From NCBI GenBank assembly GCA_002313335.1, contig DCBC01000168.1, forward strand, positions 885-7,110: a stretch of 6,226 bases of DNA. The letters run 5' to 3'. Positions 1-6,046 of this stretch are shown piece after piece. Made by a program: the position numbers and the translations under genes. The notes beneath the pieces were generated by a model. It was not told the origin of the DNA, ran no database searches, and saw only the letters and a program-made list of their open reading frames with translations. Every line of letters starts with the position of its first letter. Position 1 is the first letter of the stretch. Source of the stretch: Porticoccaceae bacterium UBA1117. GTDB lineage: Bacteria > Pseudomonadota > Gammaproteobacteria > Pseudomonadales > Porticoccaceae.

Positions 1-80
1 CGCGTCTCACCCCAACTCGCAGAGCGATTTGGAGTGAGCTGAATAGTCGTTTCTTGAGGTTTTTCTATAACATGAATCAT
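1..80 (-). CDS. DUF2244 family membrane protein, N-terminal fragment (cut by window edge)
   Basis: The reverse strand has an ATG at position 80 that opens a frame running without a stop to the window edge, giving 26 complete codons. The predicted start is MIHVIEKPQ, followed by IQLTPNRSASW at about residues 13-23. The xLxPNRSxSW signature just before a first membrane span is what I recall for the start of DUF2244 proteins, which are small integral membrane proteins of unknown function. The membrane spans themselves lie outside the window. An in-frame TAA at 90-92 leaves this as the only ATG, and no strong ribosome binding site is visible. It lies downstream of perM on the same strand, 80 nt after its stop, so co-transcription is possible. 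The assignment rests on one short motif; the function is unknown. Confidence 0.55.
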   Translation of the reverse strand, partial: MIHVIEKPQETTIQLTPNRSASWGET

Positions 81-91
81 GGAGTTACATT

Positions 92-104
92 AATGCTGAG
101 CATT
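92..104. repeat. 13-bp palindrome AATGCTGAGCATT
   Basis: This is a perfect inverted repeat of 6+6 bp around a single central G, lying just upstream of the minus-strand start at position 80. A one-base centre makes an RNA hairpin unlikely, so if it is functional it would be a protein-binding site. It could be chance. Confidence 0.3.
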
Positions 105-160
105 TGAGTTGTCTAGCATGTTAGTACGTCAGTCGTTATGAAACGGCTTAAAAAAGTACC

Positions 161-1237
161 CTAGCCTACCCTATTTTCTAAATCATCTGCAGAACTATCA
201 GGCCAGGCATTGAACACCGCTTTAACGAGCGTTGCTAAGGGGATAGCAAAGAACACACCCCAAAATCCCCAGACACCACCGAACAAAAGAACCGCAACAA
301 TAATTGCTATAGGATGTAAATTAACCACCTCTGAAAAGAGAAGAGGAACAAGAACATTACCGTCAAAAATCTGAATAGCACCATAAACCATAAACAGCCA
401 AAAAAACTCAGAAGAGGAACCCCACTGCATATAACCAACTACCAGTACGGGAAAAGTCACTACCGTAGCGCCTATGTAGGGGATTAAAACTGACAGACCT
501 ACTAGCAAAGCGAGTAAAGCGGCATAATTAAGTCCCATGAACAGGAAGGCTGCATAAGAAAGTAACCCGACAATGAGAATTTCTATAGCCTTGCCTCGGA
601 CATAATTGGCGAACTGGATATTCATTTCGGACCATATAGAGGTCATAACAGGTCTTTTCTTGGGCAGGAGATTGGTCACAAATGTGACCAGCGTTTCTCG
701 GTCATGCAACATGAAAAACACTAAAACGGGCACTAAAAGAAGATAAAGCGCGATGGCAAATAAACTAGGAAAACTACTAAATGAAAATGACAAGACTTGT
801 TCTGCTAAGTTAGCTACCTCTTCGGAAACCCTTAGCCCAATCATTTCAAATTGCTCAGCGGTCACGTAATCTTCATATCGCTCAGGAAGGCCAGCGAGAA
901 ATACCTGTAACCGGCCTAATATATCGGGTGCCTCTCTTAAAAGCAGAGTCAATTGTCTACCAACAATGGGAACCAGCCCTACTAAAATAGTCACCAAACC
1001 AATCAAAAATAGCAAAAAAGTAGCAACTACAGACATTCTTTGTGACGCACCAACACGAACAAAAGCATTGACTACGCCCTGTAGTAAAAATGCGATGATC
1101 AGCGCAGCAAAAGCAGGACCCAAGTACTCCCCAACTGTAGCGGTCAAGATCATAAAGAAGGCTAACATTACAGCCAAAAGAACAGCCTCTTCATTACTGA
1201 AATATCGACCTAACCATTTATCTAAGATTTTCTTCAT
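161..1237 (-). CDS. perM: AI-2E family transporter / PerM-type permease
   Basis: This is a 358-residue polytopic inner-membrane protein of the AI-2E transporter (TqsA/PerM/YfgO) family. Hydrophobic segments lie at about 17-34, 37-58, 69-92, 156-178, 217-235, 237-270, 278-300 and 307-340, with a long soluble loop between the third and fourth (about 93-155). Family-like stretches are NYVRGKAIEILIVG (211-224), LIPYIGATV (251-259) and the glycine-rich end LLFGGVWGFWGVFFAIPLA (317-335). The length is typical. An in-frame ATG 45 nt upstream, at 1282, would add 15 residues, but the ATG at 1237 has AGGAG four bases before it and gives the usual MKKxLxxWxxRYFSxEEA beginning, so I chose it. The gene diverges from bepA, an arrangement I also recall from E. 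coli. The family includes autoinducer-2 exporters and proteins linked to Na+/H+ antiport; the substrate of the PerM branch is not established, so the AI-2 label should not be read literally. Confidence 0.9.
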   Translation of the reverse strand: MKKILDKWLGRYFSNEEAVLLAVMLAFFMILTATVGEYLGPAFAALIIAFLLQGVVNAFVRVGASQRMSVVATFLLFLIGLVTILVGLVPIVGRQLTLLLREAPDILGRLQVFLAGLPERYEDYVTAEQFEMIGLRVSEEVANLAEQVLSFSFSSFPSLFAIALYLLLVPVLVFFMLHDRETLVTFVTNLLPKKRPVMTSIWSEMNIQFANYVRGKAIEILIVGLLSYAAFLFMGLNYAALLALLVGLSVLIPYIGATVVTFPVLVVGYMQWGSSSEFFWLFMVYGAIQIFDGNVLVPLLFSEVVNLHPIAIIVAVLLFGGVWGFWGVFFAIPLATLVKAVFNAWPDSSADDLENRVG

Positions 1238-1241
1238 TACG

Positions 1242-1246
1242 CTCCT
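1242..1246 (-). promoter_or_regulatory. Ribosome binding site fixing the perM start
   Basis: On the reverse strand AGGAG lies four bases before the ATG at 1237. It favours that start over the longer in-frame ATG at 1282. Confidence 0.6.
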
Positions 1247-1360
1247 GACCGGTATTACAACTAGATTTAGTGACCTAGCCATCTTTTTGGAATCTAATAG
1301 AGGTGTATGAAACCAGTTTACGTTTGAATTGTCGAATTGTTATTCATTTTCCGCTAAGGT

Positions 1361-1365
1361 AGAGG
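1361..1365 (+). promoter_or_regulatory. Ribosome binding site supporting a TTG start for bepA
   Basis: AGAGG lies eight bases upstream of the in-frame TTG at 1374. No in-frame ATG precedes the signal peptide, so this site is the best argument for the bepA start. Confidence 0.45.
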
Positions 1366-1373
1366 TCAGTCAT

Positions 1374-2891
1374 TTGCGTGCGTGCATTCCTATTTTGATC
1401 AACAAAACATTACTCCGTATTATCAACGGTCTGCGAAGTCCTCTTAGAGATTTTTTCGCGATTTCTTGGTTTCTGCTACTTTTTTTGTCCGCGCCATTAA
1501 CTAGCGCAGTGGACAACGACATAAAGCTTCCTATCTTAGGGGACAGTAGCTCTGGGATAATATCCAAACAGCAGGAGTATCAACTAGGACGCACCTGGCT
1601 AAAAGTATTTCGGAGTAGAGTTCAAGAATTTGACGACCCTCTCATGCAGAATTACTTTGAAAATCTTATCTACAATTTAGCTACCTACAGCGAACTTGAA
1701 GATCCCAGCATTGAGTTAGTGATTGTCAACAATCCAAGCATGAACGCCTTTGCTGTTCCTGGCGGCGTGGTGGGAATCCACACAGGCATCTTTGCCTTCG
1801 CTGAGAACGAAGATCAAATGGTGTCAGTGCTCGCGCACGAGCTAGCGCATCTTAGTCAAAGGCACTTCGCGAGAGGCGTTGAAGCGCAGCGTAATTCCTC
1901 GACCCTAAGTTTAGCAGGATTACTCGCGGGACTAGTCCTCGCCGCAACCGTTGGTGGAGATGCCGGGATGGCGGCGATGGCGGCGACCCAAGCGATGACA
2001 ATAGATAATCAATTGCGGTACAGTCGCTCAAATGAAAGAGAGGCTGATAGGTTCGGGCTTCGAACTATGGAGAAATCTGGGCGAGACCCAGGCGCAGTGG
2101 GAGATATGTTTGAGACTATGCTGAAGAGACTTCGATATGTGGGTGATCGAGCTCCAGAGTTTCTGCTAACTCACCCAGTAACAGAAAAGCGCGTGGCAGA
2201 TGCGAGAGGCAGAACAATGGGCGGTTCCATGCGCCACTATCCAGACCATACTGATTATTATTTGCTACAAGCCCGCGGGCTAGTCGCTATGGCGAAGAAC
2301 CCAAAGGATAGTATCAAACGCTTTAATGCAAAATTACTGGCAAATACCCAACAAAAGGATGCGGCACTGTATGGCCTTGTGCTGAGCCATTTGGAAATGG
2401 GTGACCCCGAAGCCGCGCGATTGGTGATGGCACCTCTCTTAAGGAACGACCCCGACCACCAAGTTTACAACTATACGGACATTGAAATAGACATAGCCGA
2501 TAAAAGATACGCTGAGGCACTGAGTAAGCTGGCATTCCTTATTGCCCGAAACCCCAGTAATTATCCTCTCCTGTCCTTACAAGCCGAAGCTCTGTGGCTT
2601 GACCATCAATACGAGCAAGCAGGGTTAGCACTCACCCAACTAGCCAGATCACGCAAACAAGACCCCATGGTTTGGTACCGCCTGGCTGAGGTTCGAGGAC
2701 TGGCTGGGAATATATCAGGTGTGCATCAGGCTCGAGCAGAATATTTCATACTAGTTGGCGCATTTGGACTGGCTAGAGAGCAATTGGGTCTTGCAGAGAG
2801 ATTAGTAAGCGCTGATTTCAAACGATCATCGATCGTAAAACAACGTTTGAGAGATGTTGTTGGAATGGAAGAAAAAGCCAAAAGACTCTAA
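1374..2891 (+). CDS. bepA: BepA/YfgC-type periplasmic M48 metallopeptidase with TPR domain
   Basis: This is a 505-residue secreted zinc protease. The E. coli homologue (487 aa) degrades stalled outer-membrane proteins at the BAM complex and helps mature LptD. With the start at 1374, a hydrophobic core (about 28-42) ends in LTSA, suggesting signal peptidase I cleavage after residue 45. The M48 motif HELAH is at 155-159. Aligned by eye to E. coli BepA, zinc ligands His155, His159 and Glu221 (in NEREAD) and the auxiliary ligand His267 (in LLTHP, E. coli His246) are all present. The M48 domain also has the glycine/alanine-rich loop of this family (about 180-207). The C-terminal third (about 295-500) is helical and TPR-like. 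No ATG is available: an in-frame stop sits at 1308 and the choices are TTG at 1329, 1374 or 1395. I prefer 1374 for its AGAGG, but its n-region is unusually long, so the start is uncertain. Its stop is 14 nt from that of convergent nadA. Confidence 0.9.
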   Translation: MRACIPILINKTLLRIINGLRSPLRDFFAISWFLLLFLSAPLTSAVDNDIKLPILGDSSSGIISKQQEYQLGRTWLKVFRSRVQEFDDPLMQNYFENLIYNLATYSELEDPSIELVIVNNPSMNAFAVPGGVVGIHTGIFAFAENEDQMVSVLAHELAHLSQRHFARGVEAQRNSSTLSLAGLLAGLVLAATVGGDAGMAAMAATQAMTIDNQLRYSRSNEREADRFGLRTMEKSGRDPGAVGDMFETMLKRLRYVGDRAPEFLLTHPVTEKRVADARGRTMGGSMRHYPDHTDYYLLQARGLVAMAKNPKDSIKRFNAKLLANTQQKDAALYGLVLSHLEMGDPEAARLVMAPLLRNDPDHQVYNYTDIEIDIADKRYAEALSKLAFLIARNPSNYPLLSLQAEALWLDHQYEQAGLALTQLARSRKQDPMVWYRLAEVRGLAGNISGVHQARAEYFILVGAFGLAREQLGLAERLVSADFKRSSIVKQRLRDVVGMEEKAKRL

Positions 2892-2908
2892 TTAACCAAA
2901 AGGCTCTA
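2878..2908. repeat. 13-bp direct repeat covering the bepA and nadA stop codons
   Basis: CCAAAAGACTCTA (2878-2890) and CCAAAAGGCTCTA (2896-2908) match at 12 of 13 bases with an 18-bp period. The first copy contains most of the bepA TAA, and the second contains the reverse-strand TAG of nadA. I see no terminator hairpin between the two convergent genes, so transcripts probably read into each other or end inside the opposing gene. Confidence 0.6.
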
Positions 2909-3976
2909 GCTAAGGTGTTCGGCCTTGAAACTCATCATTCTATCAAGAGACTGAACCGCTAGCTTTGCAATGCCGGGATCAACAAAAACTTCATTAGAGC
3001 CCTGCTCGATACATGAAAGGAGGTTTTGTAAGCTGTTCATTCCCATCCAAGGGCAACTTGCGCAGCTTCGGCACGTAGCGCCACTGCCACCCGTTGGGGC
3101 TACCAGGAGTTGTTTGTCCGGCACTGCTTGCTGCATCTTATAAAAGATACCTTGATCCGTGGCCACTATCATTTGCTGGTTCGGCAGCTCTTTTGCGGCA
3201 CTAATTAGTTGCGAGGTCGACCCAGCAACATCGGCAAGGCTAACGACCGAATCTGGTGATTCCGGATGAACTAAAACTGCAGCATCCGGATAAACCTGTT
3301 TAAGATCAAGAATTCCCTTAGCCTTGAACTCCTCGTGCACAATGCAGCTACCGTCCCACAGGATCATATCAGCGCCTGTTTTTTTCTGTACGTAGTCACC
3401 CAGATATTTATCAGGAGCCCATAGTATCTTCTCCCCACGGCTATCCAAAAAGTCAACTACATCAAGTGCAATGCTTGATGTGACAACCCAGTCTGCACGG
3501 GCCTTTACTGCAGCAGAAGTATTTGCATAAACGACTACCGTACGGTCTGGATGAAGGTCACAAAAAGCTGCAAACTCATCAGCAGGACAGCCGATATCAA
3601 GAGAACAGGTAGCCTCTAAAGTGGGCATTAGTACACGTTTGTGGGGGGTTAAAATTTTTGCTGTTTCTCCCATAAATTTGACACCGGCAACCACCAGTGT
3701 CTGCGCATCATGAGTATTACCAAAACGAGCCATTTCAAGAGAATCTGATACTGTGCCACCGGTTTCCTCGGCAAGCTCCTGAATCATAGGATCGGTGTAG
3801 TAATGAGCGATCAGCACTGCATCATTGGCTTTGAGTTGTGCTTTTATTTTGTTGCGCAGGACGTCAGTTTTTCCTGACGCAGAAGGCTTCATCAACGGTG
3901 ATCGTTTCAGGTATTCTTCAACAATCTGACGTTGCTCTTCAACTAATAATTCTGGTGTATTATCCTGTGCACTCAT
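2906..3976 (-). CDS. nadA: Quinolinate synthase NadA
   Basis: NadA condenses iminoaspartate (from NadB) with dihydroxyacetone phosphate to give quinolinate, the precursor of NAD; it is a cytosolic, oxygen-sensitive [4Fe-4S] enzyme. The 356-residue product follows E. coli NadA closely by eye with an 11-residue offset, including AHYYTDP (57-63), [10 protein letters not shown] (77-86), [15 protein letters not shown] (148-162) and HPESP (237-241). The three cluster cysteines are present: Cys124 (ATCSLDIGC), Cys211 (GSCIVH) and Cys308 (last of CRSCASC, 302-308), matching E. coli Cys113, 200 and 297. The extra CxxC cysteines 302 and 305 are retained too. The first 35 or so residues are a variable extension. 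AGAGG lies ten bases before the ATG at 3976, a somewhat long spacing. The only close upstream gene on this strand is a 38-residue membrane protein 25 nt away. No nadB or nadC is in the window. Confidence 0.97.
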   Translation of the reverse strand: MSAQDNTPELLVEEQRQIVEEYLKRSPLMKPSASGKTDVLRNKIKAQLKANDAVLIAHYYTDPMIQELAEETGGTVSDSLEMARFGNTHDAQTLVVAGVKFMGETAKILTPHKRVLMPTLEATCSLDIGCPADEFAAFCDLHPDRTVVVYANTSAAVKARADWVVTSSIALDVVDFLDSRGEKILWAPDKYLGDYVQKKTGADMILWDGSCIVHEEFKAKGILDLKQVYPDAAVLVHPESPDSVVSLADVAGSTSQLISAAKELPNQQMIVATDQGIFYKMQQAVPDKQLLVAPTGGSGATCRSCASCPWMGMNSLQNLLSCIEQGSNEVFVDPGIAKLAVQSLDRMMSFKAEHLS

Positions 3977-4001
3977 GAGTCATCAACCTCTAAAGTCTCA
4001 C

Positions 4002-4118
4002 TTAAAATCTAGACAACCAATACACTACTGCCGCTAGCACTATAGCCAAAATTGCTACTATCGCTAACGCGTCAGCTTTAGAATCATCATTATCCTGGCG
4101 AGGACTTTCATCGTTCAT
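4002..4118 (-). CDS. Small single-pass membrane protein upstream of nadA
   Basis: This 38-codon reading frame runs from ATG at 4118 to TAA at 4002. The first 15 or so residues are hydrophilic and acidic (MNDESPRQDNDDSKAD). They are followed by an uninterrupted hydrophobic helix, ALAIVAILAIVLAAVVYWL (about 17-35), and a basic tail, SRF. This polar-then-transmembrane pattern is unlikely to be accidental in a non-coding strand. A TAGG element lies roughly nine bases before the ATG. The stop is 25 nt before nadA on the same strand, so the two probably share a transcript. The acidic N-terminus and the Arg near the C-terminus leave topology open. I do not recognise a named family and assign no function; it could be a chance frame, though the composition argues against that. 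Confidence 0.65.
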   Translation of the reverse strand: MNDESPRQDNDDSKADALAIVAILAIVLAAVVYWLSRF

Positions 4119-4148
4119 CGGGCACTACCTAAGAGTTCATGGGACGAT

Positions 4149-4177
4149 ATTCTAACAATCTAAATGTTCTCTGTCTC
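4149..4177 (-). promoter_or_regulatory. Candidate sigma-70 promoter for the small-protein/nadA transcript
   Basis: On the reverse strand GAGACA (4172-4177, four of six to TTGACA) and TAGAAT (4149-4154, five of six to TATAAT) are separated by exactly 17 bp. They lie about 30 bp upstream of the ATG at 4118. The match was found by eye and is of modest strength. Confidence 0.35.
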
Positions 4178-4235
4178 TGCTTGTTTGAGAGAAAAAGGGA
4201 TATAAAAGCACATCAATGCACGAAGACTGATGAAA

Positions 4236-4267
4236 TTGGTGAAAACCTTGAAGCGGGTCAGTATAGT
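4236..4267 (+). promoter_or_regulatory. Candidate promoter for the VOC gene
   Basis: TATAGT (4262-4267) is a good -10 match about 55 bp before the VOC start. The -35 is poor: TTGGTG (4236-4241) gives a 20-bp spacer and GTGAAA (4239-4244) a 17-bp one. The call is weak. The 203-nt region 4119-4321 between the divergent genes otherwise shows nothing I can name. Confidence 0.25.
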
Positions 4268-4321
4268 GGGTGTGAGATCTAACGAAACGATATCACGGAG
4301 CACAACTTACAGGGACCAGCC

Positions 4322-4717
4322 ATGGATATAGCAAGGACAGGAATCATCTTAAACACACAAAACTATACTAAATGCGTTTCTTTTTATCGGGAAACTTTTG
4401 ATCTTAACGTTATTTATGAAAAGCATGAAGCCAACTTTAAGCTTACATGCTTGGACTTTGGCGACGCCTATTTAATGATTGAAACTGGAGGAATTGCCTA
4501 TCCCCAAGGAAAATCAATGGAGCAGGGATCCTTGAAATTACGTATTAATGTTGCCGATTTAGATCTAGCATTAAAAACCATCCGCAAGGTTTGTCCTGAT
4601 GCAGAAATTATAGAATTCTCGTGGGGATCAACCATTAACATAGTCGACCCTGATGGCAACAGAGTCGGGGTTCGAGACGAAGCGACTTTTACCAAGCAAC
4701 TTGATGACTTTGCTTGA
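4322..4717 (+). CDS. VOC family (glyoxalase/bleomycin-resistance fold) protein
   Basis: This 131-residue protein has the two beta-alpha-beta-beta-beta modules of the vicinal oxygen chelate fold: module one about 3-56 (TGIILNT, NYTKCVSFYRETFDL, LMIE) and module two about 70-118 (LKLRINV, DLDLALKTI, STINIVDPDGNRVGVRD). The NIVDPDGNRV turn is the clearest family mark. AGGGA lies six bases before the ATG. Glyoxalase-type metal sites use a His/Glu near the start of each module and a Glu near the end of each. Here only Glu54 fits: the first strand has no His or Glu at the expected place, the second module begins LKLRINV, and the residues after DPDGN are RVGV. It may therefore bind a ligand without metal, or use a different site. 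It cannot be called lactoylglutathione lyase from sequence alone. It precedes an antiporter gene by 150 nt on the same strand. Confidence 0.85.
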   Translation: MDIARTGIILNTQNYTKCVSFYRETFDLNVIYEKHEANFKLTCLDFGDAYLMIETGGIAYPQGKSMEQGSLKLRINVADLDLALKTIRKVCPDAEIIEFSWGSTINIVDPDGNRVGVRDEATFTKQLDDFA

Positions 4718-4756
4718 GTATAAGCATGGAAACGAGCGGATTATTAAACAAGTATT

Positions 4757-4768
4757 TGAGTATACTCA
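4757..4768. repeat. 12-bp palindrome TGAGTATACTCA upstream of the antiporter gene
   Basis: This is a perfect 6+6 palindrome about 100 bp before the antiporter start. Its left part, TTGAGTATA (4756-4764), is repeated at 4714-4722 over the VOC stop codon. The centre contains TATACT (4761-4766), a five-of-six match to a -10 box, but no -35 is seen at the right distance. It could be an operator overlapping a promoter, or chance. Confidence 0.35.
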
Positions 4769-4864
4769 TTGCGCTAAAACTGAAAACGTAAAACCCAAGC
4801 GCATGCATAGCGTATGGTCTAGGTTAATCACTTCACACTGCGAATCTTTTAACACGAGGTAAAT

Positions 4865-4876
4865 GCCATGCATGGC
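4865..4876. repeat. 12-bp palindrome GCCATGCATGGC across the antiporter start codon
   Basis: This perfect inverted repeat contains the ATG at 4868. In RNA it could form only a three-pair GCC/GGC stem with a six-base loop, so an effect on initiation would be slight. GCATGCAT also occurs at 4801-4808. Confidence 0.4.
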
Positions 4877-6034
4877 GAGCTGTTACAGCTGTTCTTTTTC
4901 ATTTTTAGCGGCGGCGCAATTATTGCGTCAATAGCATTGTTTGGACGACAGCCTCTGCTGGTAGCCTATATTTTACTCGGCGCTATCTTAGGGCCCTTTG
5001 GGCTAGGGCTGGTCTCTGATATAGCGCTTATCAGTGAAATTGGTAGTATCGGCATTATCTTTTTGCTTTTCTTACTCGGCCTAGACATGCAACCACAGGC
5101 ACTATGGCGTGTATTGAGAGAAGTCACTCACGTTACATTAATAAGCTCCGCAGCTTTTGCCGGTATCGGTTACGTTGTTGCCAACCTATTTGGCTACAGT
5201 ACTATTGAAAGTATTATTATTGGCACAGGTATGATGTTTTCGAGCACCATCATAGGCATTAAGCTGCTCCCCACAACAGCGTTGCACCACAAGCACTCCG
5301 GAGAACTAATGGTGGGCATGCTTTTGATGCAAGATTTTCTCGCCATCTTTGTCCTTTTACTTATAATTTCAGGCGATTTTAACAGTCAAAACCTTATACC
5401 GCTGGGTAAAACTCTTTTAGCTTTACCTGCCCTGGCCACCGCTAGCTTTCTTACCGTTAAATTTATCCTATTACCGCTGATTACTCGGTTTGATAGAATC
5501 GGAGAATATGTTTTTTTACTCGCCACTGGTTGGTGTCTAGGGATCGCTGAAGCCGCGCATTATTTAGGATTATCTAGAGAAATCGGTGCTTTCCTAGCAG
5601 GCATTGCCTTGGCAACAAGCCCTATCGCTCAATTTATTGCTTTAAATCTCAAACCACTAAGAGATTTCTTTTTGATTTTATTCTTCTTCTCTTTGGGAGC
5701 AGGATTTAACCTTTCCCTTCTATCAGCCATCATTATTCCTGCGGCGCTTCTTGCCAGCTTAATGTTAGTGATTAAGCCCTTCGTCTATCATCGACTTTTG
5801 AGGTCACACAGCGAGACTGAAAGCCTCGCATGGGATATTGGCTTTAGACTCGGTCAGAACAGCGAGTTTTCATTAATGATCGCCTACCTAGCCTTTAGTA
5901 CTGGACTTATCGGAACTTATTCTTCACACCTGATTCAAGCTACCGCTATTATGACCTTTTTAGTGTCGAGCTATATTGTGGTATTTAACTTCCCAACCCC
6001 AATTGCTACAAACGATAAGCTACGCCGTGACTGA
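4868..6034 (+). CDS. CPA2-type cation:proton antiporter, membrane domain only (Kef-like)
   Basis: This 388-residue inner-membrane protein belongs to the Na+/H+ exchanger (CPA2) family and contains about 11-13 hydrophobic segments from residue 5 to 375. Family landmarks include LVAYILLGAILGPFGLG (31-47), the acidic LLFLLGLDM (66-74), and the conserved QD pair Gln155-Asp156 in LLMQDFLAI, with the Asp expected to be central to proton-coupled transport. Further landmarks are REIGAFLAGIAL (237-248), PLRDFFLILFFFSLG (263-277) and RLGQNSEFSL (327-336). KefB and KefC of E. coli are about 600 residues because a cytosolic NAD-binding RCK (TrkA-N) domain and tail follow. Here the protein stops shortly after the last helix, with no such domain and no RCK frame recognised in the remaining 192 nt. 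K+ versus Na+ specificity cannot be read from sequence. GAGG lies eight bases before the ATG at 4868. The gene follows the VOC gene by 150 nt, either in one operon or from its own promoter near 4760. Confidence 0.9.
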   Translation: MHGELLQLFFFIFSGGAIIASIALFGRQPLLVAYILLGAILGPFGLGLVSDIALISEIGSIGIIFLLFLLGLDMQPQALWRVLREVTHVTLISSAAFAGIGYVVANLFGYSTIESIIIGTGMMFSSTIIGIKLLPTTALHHKHSGELMVGMLLMQDFLAIFVLLLIISGDFNSQNLIPLGKTLLALPALATASFLTVKFILLPLITRFDRIGEYVFLLATGWCLGIAEAAHYLGLSREIGAFLAGIALATSPIAQFIALNLKPLRDFFLILFFFSLGAGFNLSLLSAIIIPAALLASLMLVIKPFVYHRLLRSHSETESLAWDIGFRLGQNSEFSLMIAYLAFSTGLIGTYSSHLIQATAIMTFLVSSYIVVFNFPTPIATNDKLRRD

Positions 6035-6046
6035 TCACAGCATTGA

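Larger units (their letters stand above)
1238..1373. promoter_or_regulatory. Divergent intergenic region between perM and bepA
   Basis: Both flanking genes start from this 136-nt AT-rich stretch, so it should hold promoters in both directions. I see no convincing -35/-10 pair on either strand. It does contain a tandem 8-bp near-repeat, GAATTGTC then GAATTGTT (1326-1341), and a seven-codon mini-ORF, MKPVYV (1307-1327), with AGAGG three bases before its ATG. Confidence 0.35.

Noticed and set aside
134..145. CGTT/AACG hairpin followed by a run of A on the plus strand
   Set aside because: The stem is four pairs and the A-run is on the wrong strand and side for a terminator of perM; no plus-strand transcript is expected here.
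966..1310. 114-codon plus-strand reading frame opposite perM
   Set aside because: It lies antisense to a well-supported membrane protein and its product is lysine/threonine-rich with no family resemblance, as expected for the complement of a hydrophobic coding sequence.
1370..1567. 65-codon minus-strand frame opposite the start of bepA
   Set aside because: It is antisense to the bepA signal peptide region and its product shows no recognisable features.
2323..2535. 70-codon minus-strand frame inside bepA
   Set aside because: It is antisense to the TPR region of bepA, with a composition rich in Pro, Arg and Cys and no family resemblance.
4139..4282. 47-codon plus-strand frame in the nadA-VOC intergenic region
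   Set aside because: It has only a weak AAGAG three bases before the ATG, an erratic Cys-containing product, and it covers the candidate promoters on both strands.
4498..4695. 65-codon minus-strand frame inside the VOC gene
   Set aside because: It is antisense to the DPDGN-containing half of the VOC protein and has no independent support.
4653..4862. 69-codon plus-strand frame overlapping the VOC end and filling the gap before the antiporter
   Set aside because: It starts out of frame inside the VOC gene, has no ribosome binding site, and its product (Lys, Arg, His and Cys mixed) has no domain-like pattern. A later ATG in the same frame at 4804 gives only 19 residues.
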